Assembly (NCBI GenBank): GCA_047777475.1
Contig: JBKEET010000009.1
Location: 3,186-67,185 of the forward strand
Reading direction: 5' to 3'
Source of the DNA: Sutterella sp047777475
GTDB lineage: Bacteria > Pseudomonadota > Gammaproteobacteria > Burkholderiales > Burkholderiaceae_F
Length of the DNA: 64,000 nt
The notes beneath the pieces are model-generated. The model was not told where the DNA came from. It did no database searches and saw only the letters and a list, made by a program, of their open reading frames with translations. The stretch's first letter is position 1; each line of letters starts with the position of its first letter. The position numbers were made by a program, and so were the translations under genes. This document shows positions 59,001 to 64,000 of the stretch, one piece after another.

Positions 59001-59823
59001 ATCGGGTAGGAGGCTCGGGATCACCCCGAGCCGTCCTCCCACACCACCCACCGTACGGTTCCGTAGTGGGCGGTTACCTCTGGATTGCAATACAACGGAC
59101 GGGGAGCGGCCTGCGCCGCCCCTCTGCGATGCTTTTCACCAGATCGGCTCCGCGGGCTTTGAGGTGTCAAAGGAGGTCTCTGACCTCCATGCCGTCATCG
59201 CCCGCACTGCCCTTGTTCGAGACCACGGCCTTGTAGGCCCGATTCAGGTTCGCTCGATCAAGTATGGTTTCCAGATCAATCATCTCGTCTGTCGTTTGCC
59301 TGTGATGTTGTTGCTCCTACGGCTGTCCTCAGATCCCTCACCGACCCGCCCGTATCCTCCCGATTCCGTCGGTACTTTCCGTCCGGTACCCCTCTTGGGG
59401 ATTTTTCGGCTGTTGCATGATCGTTTCGGTGGCCTTAGGCATCACCTCCATTGGTTTCGGCCCTTCCTGCCAACCATCTCGGCAGTACTACGGCCTCTGC
59501 TGACTTCTCACGGCAAGCTTTACTCCGTCAGCCCTTCGGGCCAACGTCCGTGAGACCTCCTCGGGTAAGAACACGATCCTTCCCATCATCCGCCTGCCGC
59601 ATTTACACCTCGGGTTCCGTGTAGCTTAGGACTTCACCTTGGCTTGCAGGCTTATCCACCCTCGTATGCCTGCTGCGGTTTCTGTTCGTCAGGCCAATGG
59701 TTTGCCTCGGGCTTCTTTCAGATCCCGCCTCGCGGCGGACACCCTTGCCTCCGGCTATGTGCTTGGTGCTACCCCCTGCACTCGGGACTTTCACCCGTTG
59801 AATCGTGCTCATGCCGAGCACAC
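59001..59823 (-). mobile_element. Group II intron, internally deleted
   Basis: Read on the minus strand, the element starts with GTGTGCTCGGCATGAGCAC, a GUGYG-type 5' end, and continues with GGTGAAAGTCCCGAGTGC, typical of domain I. Near the other end, domain V is visible (CCGCCCACTACGGAACC, GTACGGTGGGTGGTGTG; 59030-59080), followed by a domain VI hairpin (GGCTCGGGGTGATCCCGAGCC) and a 3' end CCTACCCGAT with a bulged-A-like position. A full intron with its maturase is 2-3 kb; this one is about 823 bp because most of the reverse-transcriptase gene is gone. It sits antisense to htpG. Confidence 0.85.
59095..59283 (-). pseudogene. Remnant of the intron-encoded reverse transcriptase/maturase
   Basis: The first 38 codons (MIDLETILDRANLNRAYK, then NKGSAGDDGMEVRDLL) are the N-terminus of an LtrA-type group II intron reverse transcriptase. 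A TGA at 59167-59169 interrupts it, after which the same frame continues with HLKARGADLVKSIAEG and RRRPLPVR, the next conserved block. The palm, X and endonuclease domains are deleted and the domain V region follows directly. The protein cannot be functional. Confidence 0.85.
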
Positions 59824-59830
59824 AAGCCCG

Positions 59831-59869
59831 ATCCCGGCTGCGCCCGCAGGGTGCCGCCGGGATTTATTT
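59831..59869 (+). terminator. htpG terminator displaced by the intron
   Basis: ATCCCGGC.GC (59831-59841) pairs with GC.GCCGGGAT (59853-59863), followed by ttatttttg on the + strand. If the intron is removed this lies about 25 bp after the htpG stop codon, a normal terminator position. Confidence 0.75.
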
Positions 59870-60002
59870 TTGCCCGCTTTTCCCCTCGCGCTCTAAGCCG
59901 AAAGGACCATGTGTGATTAGGCCGACAGTGGCATTGCAAAAGTGTGACGAAACCAATAAAGTTATGAAGTCATTCACCAACCCGCAGCAAGGACGCATAT
60001 CC

Positions 60003-60755
60003 ATGAAGCACTGGCTTGCCGCCGCGGCGCTCGCCGCCCTTTCCTTTTCCGCCCAGGCCCATTTCGGCATCGCGATTCCCTCTTCCGACATCGTCGCCTC
60101 GCCCAAGGACGCCGACCTCAGGGTCACGGTGGCCTTTGCGCACCCGATGGAGCAGACGGGCATGACGATGGCCAAGCCGAAGGCCGTCTGGGCGATTGCC
60201 GGCGGCCAGAAGGAGAACGTCACCGGCCGCCTTGCGCCCGCGAAGCTCCTCGGCAAGGACGCCTGGCGCCTCGACTACAGGATCAAGCGCCCCGGCGTCT
60301 ACCAGTTCGCCGTCGAGCCCGAGCCCTATTGGGAACCGGCCGAGGACAAGTTCATCGTCCACTACACCAAGGTCGCCGTGCCGGCCTTCGGCGACGAGGA
60401 CGGCTGGGACGAGCCCGCGGGGCTGCCCTCCGAGATCATTCCGCTCACGCGCCCCTTCGGCAACTGGGCGGGCAACACCTTCCAGGGCCGCGTGACGGTG
60501 AACGGCAAGCCGGTCCCCGGCGCCGAGGTTGAAGTCGAGTACTGGAACGAGGGCGGCAGGAAAAAGCCCGCAAGCGACTATCATGTCACGCAGGTCGTCA
60601 AGGCCGACAGCAACGGCGTTTTCACCTACACGGCCCCCTGGGCGGGCTGGTGGGGATTCGCCGCGCTCACCGAAGCGGATTACAAGCTGCCCCGCGACGG
60701 CAAGGACCGCAGCGTCGAGATCGGCGCCGTGCTCTGGACCTATTTCGCTGAATAA
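60003..60755 (+). CDS. nikK: DUF4198 periplasmic component of a nickel ECF transporter (NikK)
   Basis: 250 residues from the ATG at 60003, which begins a signal peptide (HWLAAAALAALSFSAQA); AAGGA lies upstream. The mature protein starts with His (AHFGIAIPSSDIV), and has the DUF4198 beta-sandwich with FAHPMEQTGMTMAKP, RPGVYQFAVEPEPYWEPAEDKFIVHYTKV and a C-terminal GRVTVNGKPVPGAEVEVEYW domain. NikK-type proteins bind Ni(II) in the periplasm and deliver it to NikMN-QO. Position directly before nikM supports this. The open frame upstream to 59805 reads through the terminator and intron flank, so I rejected it. Confidence 0.82.
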   Translation: MKHWLAAAALAALSFSAQAHFGIAIPSSDIVASPKDADLRVTVAFAHPMEQTGMTMAKPKAVWAIAGGQKENVTGRLAPAKLLGKDAWRLDYRIKRPGVYQFAVEPEPYWEPAEDKFIVHYTKVAVPAFGDEDGWDEPAGLPSEIIPLTRPFGNWAGNTFQGRVTVNGKPVPGAEVEVEYWNEGGRKKPASDYHVTQVVKADSNGVFTYTAPWAGWWGFAALTEADYKLPRDGKDRSVEIGAVLWTYFAE

Positions 60756-60758
60756 ACC

Positions 60759-61367
60759 ATGCATATCGCTGAAGGCGTGCTCTCGGCGCCCGTGCTCATC
60801 GCAGGCGCCGCCGGAGCTGCGGCGGCCGTTGCCTACGGCCTTAAAAAACTGCCGAGCGACCGTCTCATGACGGCCGCGCTCTCGGCGGCGGCGTTTTTCG
60901 TCGCCTCGCTCATCCACGTGCCCGTCGGCGTGACGAGCGCGCACCTGCTCCTCACGGGCCTCGTCGGCATCCTGATGGGCTGGGCGAGCTTCCCCGTCAT
61001 CCTCGTCGCCCTCCTGCTGCAGAGCGTCTTCTTCCAGTTCGGCGGCTTCACGGTCCTGGGCGTCAACACGCTGACGATGGGCGCCGGGGCCATTGCCGCC
61101 TACTATCTCTTCAACCTGGCGGGCGGCCGTTCCGGCTCGGCCGGACGGCAGTCCGCGGCGGCCTTCGCCGCCGGGTTTGCTGGCGTGGCCGTCTCCGCCG
61201 TGGCGACGGCCATTGCGCTCATGGCGACCGAAGAAGGCTTCAGGGCGGCGGCGATCGCACTGCTGGCAGCGCACCTGCCGATCATGGTTGCCGAAGGCGT
61301 CATCTCGCTGCTCGTCGTGAGGCTGCTGCGGCGTGCCGCCCCCGAGCTGCTCGCCAAACCCGCGTAA
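60759..61367 (+). CDS. nikM: NikM/CbiM S-component of a nickel/cobalt ECF transporter
   Basis: A 202-residue membrane protein starting three bases after nikK. The N-terminus MHIAEGVLS provides the metal-binding amino group and His2 that define CbiM/NikM, with another His in FVASLIHVPVGVTSAHLLLTGLVGILMG. About six helices. It is the substrate-specific membrane component. CbiM and NikM cannot be separated by motif alone; the NikK and NikL partners favour nickel. Confidence 0.88.
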   Translation: MHIAEGVLSAPVLIAGAAGAAAAVAYGLKKLPSDRLMTAALSAAAFFVASLIHVPVGVTSAHLLLTGLVGILMGWASFPVILVALLLQSVFFQFGGFTVLGVNTLTMGAGAIAAYYLFNLAGGRSGSAGRQSAAAFAAGFAGVAVSAVATAIALMATEEGFRAAAIALLAAHLPIMVAEGVISLLVVRLLRRAAPELLAKPA

Positions 61368-61375
61368 ACTTAACC

Positions 61376-61409
61376 GGCGCCCGGACCCTTTTCGCCCCGG
61401 CGCCTTTTT
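61376..61409 (+). terminator. Intra-operon hairpin with T-run
   Basis: GGCGCC (61376-61381) pairs with GGCGCC (61399-61404), followed by tttttc, in the 79-bp gap between nikM and nikL. It may reduce expression of the downstream genes. Confidence 0.5.
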
Positions 61410-61446
61410 CGGCCTTCGGGCCGGCCGTCATCCTGGGACAAACTGC

Positions 61447-62088
61447 ATGACTAAGCTAACCCGCATTGCTGCCGCGCTCCTGCTCTCGGCTGCCGCGGCG
61501 AGCGCCTTCGCCCACCGCGTCAACGTCTTCGCCTGGGTCGACGGCTCGGACGTCGTCACCGAATCGAAGTTCTCGAACGGCACCAAGGTCCGCGGCGGCC
61601 GCATCACGGTGACCGACAGCAAGACCGGCAAAACAATTGCCGAGGGCACGACCGATGACAAGGGCGAGCTTCGCTTTGCCATCCCGCAGGCCGTTCTCGC
61701 CGAGCGACCCGACCTCAGGATCGTGCTCGAGGCGGGCGAAGGCCACCGCGGCGAGTGGACGATCGAGGGGCGCGACCTTCCGGGCGGCGCCGCGGAAGCA
61801 CCTGCCGCTCCCGCTTCGACTCCCAAGGGTTCCTCTCCTGCAGCAGGCCTGGCCGCAGCCCCCGCCGCTTCAAAAGCCGCCGCCCCGGCGGCGATCGACG
61901 AAGCCGAGCTCGCGCGCCTGATCGACGAGCGCCTCTCGGCGCAGCTAGCGCCGGTGAAGCGTGACCTTGCGGAACTTAAGCAGCGCGACGGCATCACCGT
62001 CACGGACATCGTCGGCGGCCTCGGCTGGATCTTCGGCCTCTTCGGCGTTGCGGCCTATTTCCGCCGCCCGGGCGGCAAGGGCCGCTAA
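61447..62088 (+). CDS. nikL: NikL-like periplasmic/membrane component
   Basis: 213 residues from the ATG at 61447. The signal peptide is at about 1-20, the mature part begins AHRVNVFAWVDGSDVVTES, and a carboxypeptidase-regulatory-like fold of about 80 residues follows (GRITVTDSKTGKTIAEGTT, then GELRFAIPQA). Next come an Ala/Pro-rich linker, a short coiled coil (LARLIDERLSAQLAPVKRDLAELKQRD) and a C-terminal membrane helix (DIVGGLGWIFGLFGVAAYF). This matches NikL of NikKLMQO transporters. Its stop codon directly precedes the nikQ start. Confidence 0.82.
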   Translation: MTKLTRIAAALLLSAAAASAFAHRVNVFAWVDGSDVVTESKFSNGTKVRGGRITVTDSKTGKTIAEGTTDDKGELRFAIPQAVLAERPDLRIVLEAGEGHRGEWTIEGRDLPGGAAEAPAAPASTPKGSSPAAGLAAAPAASKAAAPAAIDEAELARLIDERLSAQLAPVKRDLAELKQRDGITVTDIVGGLGWIFGLFGVAAYFRRPGGKGR

Positions 62089-62799
62089 ATGCGCTTCTCC
62101 GCCCGCGCCCGCCTCATCGCCGCTGCCCTCTGGCTGACGGCAACGGCGCTCACCCCGTCGCTGCCGGCCGCCCTGCTCTCGCTTGCGGCCGGTGCGCTCC
62201 TCGTGCTGCCGCGCCCGGAGCTGGCGCGCCGCTGGCTGCCGCAGGCGCGGGTCGTCTCGCTTTTCCTGCTTTTCCTCTGGGCTTTCACGCCGTGGACGAC
62301 GCCCGGCCGGGAATGGGTCTCCTGGGGTCCTTTCACCGTCACGCACGAAGGCGTGATGCTGAGCCTGCTCGTGACCGTCAAGAGCCACGCCGCCCTCTTT
62401 GCCTGGTGGGCGCTCATGGGATCGCTCAGGCTCACCGAACTGGCGCGTGCGCTCTCGGCGCTGCACGTGCCCGACAAGCTCGTGACGCTGCTGCTGCTTT
62501 CCTCGCGCCAGGTGGACTGCCTGCTCGAAACCTACGGGCACATGCGCGAGTCGGCGAAGCTGCGCGCATTCGCGCCGGGACTCAACGCCCACACCTACCG
62601 CACGCTCGCGGGCTGGGTGTCCGCGCTCTTTATCAAGGCGTTCGACCGCAGCCGCATCATGGACGACGCGCTGAAGCTGCGCGGCTTCGAAGGCGTCTGG
62701 CCCCACCACACGCCCGCTCCGTTCACGAACGCCGACCGGCTGCTCATGGCGCTTGCCGCGCTTTTCGCCGCTGCGATCGCCGCCCTCTCACTGATATAG
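62089..62799 (+). CDS. nikQ: NikQ/CbiQ ECF transmembrane component
   Basis: A 236-residue membrane protein. Four or five helices in the first part, and the ECF T-component coupling motifs ASRQVDCLLETYGHMRESAKLRAF and FDRSRIMDDALKLRGFEG, which contact the ATPase. It starts immediately after the nikL stop codon (TAAATG), so translation is coupled. Confidence 0.88.
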   Translation: MRFSARARLIAAALWLTATALTPSLPAALLSLAAGALLVLPRPELARRWLPQARVVSLFLLFLWAFTPWTTPGREWVSWGPFTVTHEGVMLSLLVTVKSHAALFAWWALMGSLRLTELARALSALHVPDKLVTLLLLSSRQVDCLLETYGHMRESAKLRAFAPGLNAHTYRTLAGWVSALFIKAFDRSRIMDDALKLRGFEGVWPHHTPAPFTNADRLLMALAALFAAAIAALSLI

Positions 62800-62812
62800 A
62801 AGAAACCGCATC

Positions 62813-63499
62813 ATGTCCGGACATCATCTTCTCGAAATGACCGACCTGCACTACGCGCCCTCGCCGGATCGCGTGCTCTTCGACGGCGCGGCGCTCGCCG
62901 TTCATCAGGACGACCGCATCGGCCTCTGGGCGGACAACGGCATGGGAAAGACATCGCTCCTCAGAATCCTCACCGGACTGCTGAAGCCGCAGTCGATGAA
63001 GCTGATGCTCGAAGGCGAGCCGATCGTGGACGAAGAAGGCTTCAAGCGCGTGCGCCGGCGCTTCGGCTATGTGCTGCAGAACGCCGACGACCAGCTCTTT
63101 TTCCCGGAAGTGATCGACGATGTGATGTTCGGGCCGCTCAATCTCGGCATGAGCAGCAGGGAGGCTTACGCCGCCGCGGAAGAAACGCTGCGCACCCTGG
63201 GGATTTTCGAGCTTCGGCACAGCGAGACGCGCTCGCTCTCGGGCGGACAGAAGCGCCTGGTCTCCATCGCGTCCATCCTCGCCATGCACCCCACGGGGCT
63301 GCTCCTCGACGAGCCGACCTCGGGGCTCGACGAAAAAGCGCGCGAAAGGCTCATCGGCATCCTCAACGGCCTGCCCGGCCCGCGGCTCATCGTGAGCCAT
63401 GACCGCGAGTTCCTGCTTGCCGTCTCGCAGCGCCTCGTCGGCATCAGCAGCGGGCACCTCGTGCCGTTCAATTTCAGCGAGGACGGCCACTTTCACTGA
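62813..63499 (+). CDS. nikO: NikO/CbiO ECF ATP-binding component
   Basis: A 228-residue ABC ATPase, last gene of the operon, 13 bp after nikQ. Walker A is ADNGMGKTS at about 40-48, the Q-loop is in YVLQNADDQLFFPEV, the signature is SLSGGQKRL, Walker B is GLLLDEPTSGLDE, and the H-loop is VSHDRE. The first Gly of the classical GPNGxGKS P-loop is Ala. Length is slightly short for CbiO (about 270), with a truncated C-terminus. It powers nickel or cobalt uptake. Confidence 0.88.
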   Translation: MSGHHLLEMTDLHYAPSPDRVLFDGAALAVHQDDRIGLWADNGMGKTSLLRILTGLLKPQSMKLMLEGEPIVDEEGFKRVRRRFGYVLQNADDQLFFPEVIDDVMFGPLNLGMSSREAYAAAEETLRTLGIFELRHSETRSLSGGQKRLVSIASILAMHPTGLLLDEPTSGLDEKARERLIGILNGLPGPRLIVSHDREFLLAVSQRLVGISSGHLVPFNFSEDGHFH

Positions 63500-63700
63500 C
63501 CCAGGCCGGCATTTTGACCGGCCGTGCCCGCTTGCTGCGGGAAACTTCCCGTGCATCGCTCCTGCGCCCTTCGGCACAGGAACGGCTGAGCCGCAGGAAA
63601 TTCGGGAACTCCCGGCGGCTTTCGGAAAGGATTTCTGATATTTCCCCGATATCGCCCTGCCGCCGTCCCCTGTCTTTTGTTTTGCCTATATCACTTTTCT

Positions 63701-64000
63701 TCAGGATTCGGGATTTTCAATCGCCTTGAGGATTTCCGCCGACATGGCTTTCCACGAGCGCTCCGTGCGGGGGCTGCCGCCGATCCTGTACGTGATTTTG
63801 TGAAGGCGCACGTCCATGGGACGGCGGTAGCGGCAGGTCACGTCCACGCTCCTGCCGGCCTTGAAATCTTCGTCGCTCATGTGCCGGAGCGCATCGAAGA
63901 AGGCCGCCCGCGCGGCAATCGTCGTATTGAATTTCTGAGGAAATTTCGTTGCGAGACGAATGTGGACGCCCTTCTCGTCCTGCGTGATTTCATCGCTGAT
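63701..64000 (-). CDS. C-terminal part of an unrecognised protein
   Basis: An open frame enters from the window's right edge and stops at TGA 63701-63703, giving 99 residues (starting ISDEITQDEKGVHIRLATK, ending AEILKAIENPES). Codon use fits a coding region, and it is Arg/Lys-rich with no known motif. The start is outside the window. Too short for a clear family call. Confidence 0.6.
   Translation of the reverse strand: MSDEITQDEKGVHIRLATKFPQKFNTTIAARAAFFDALRHMSDEDFKAGRSVDVTCRYRRPMDVRLHKITYRIGGSPRTERSWKAMSAEILKAIENPES

Noticed and set aside
59164..59553. A + strand open frame of 129 codons within the intron
   Set aside because: It lies on the reverse of the ribozyme domains and has no domain; the intron explains the sequence.
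59870..60002. NikR operator before the nickel operon
   Set aside because: No GTATGA-N16-TCATAC pair; only a short ATGAAGTCAT palindrome is present.
1..64000. tRNA, rRNA, CRISPR array, prophage or replication origin
   Set aside because: None recognised on reading both strands; no repeat-spacer pattern, no phage structural genes and no DnaA-box cluster.

Overview
The window is a GC-rich bacterial chromosome segment, densely coded on both strands. The gene set fits an anaerobic or microaerophilic betaproteobacterium of the Burkholderiales, most likely a Sutterellaceae-like gut bacterium. That assignment is an inference from menaquinone genes, a FAD-binding fumarate-reductase-type flavoprotein, a DMSO-reductase-family molybdoenzyme, two DcuC C4-dicarboxylate carriers, a Bug-type solute receptor and many LysR regulators. 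No rRNA, tRNA, CRISPR array or prophage was seen.

Layout. 1-1.6 kb: a frameshifted EamA permease and a TRIC-type channel. 1.7-7 kb: a three-gene operon (TerB-N/TerB-C protein, BrxD/DUF2791-type ATPase, DExH helicase) resembling a defence or stress module; this is the most interesting unit. 7-10.2 kb: a lactate/malate dehydrogenase-family enzyme, a CorC/TlyC membrane protein and a 67-residue membrane protein behind a Fur-box-covered promoter. 10.2-14.3 kb: menE and menB below a Bug receptor, with a divergent TetR gene and a 32-bp palindromic operator. 14.3-16 kb: a LysE exporter and LysR gene. 16-25.8 kb: a chaperone-usher fimbrial cluster (adhesin, usher, two chaperones, four pilin-type genes) interrupted by an IS110-family element whose upstream noncoding region looks like a bridge RNA.

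26-35 kb: a LysR gene, an argininosuccinate-lyase/fumarase-superfamily lyase followed by a DcuC carrier, a BetT-type BCCT transporter and a CstA-family transporter. 35-42 kb: a RibD-reductase-domain protein, secreted alkaline phosphatase with a Pho-box-like array, a lipoprotein, a Tat-exported flavoprotein, an AEC carrier and a LysR gene. 42-51.7 kb: DUF2000 protein, an exported Cys-containing protein, YgbA, Ogt, an exported molybdopterin oxidoreductase with its ferredoxin subunit but no membrane anchor, its divergent LysR gene, and a Gdx/SugE guanidinium exporter under a guanidine-II riboswitch, followed by a Crp/Fnr-type regulator and a lipoprotein.

51.8-57 kb: isoaspartyl dipeptidase with a second DcuC, an orphan amino-acid receptor, a DUF4186 protein and a lipoprotein. 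57-60 kb: htpG with a near-consensus heat-shock promoter; an internally deleted group II intron lies antisense between the htpG stop codon and its terminator. 60-63.5 kb: a nickel/cobalt ECF transport operon (nikK-M-L-Q-O). 63.7-64 kb: the 3' end of an unrecognised gene.

As a whole the genes suggest energy metabolism based on importing or generating C4-dicarboxylates (lyase + DcuC, IadA + DcuC) and passing electrons through menaquinone to exported reductases, together with surface adhesion by fimbriae.
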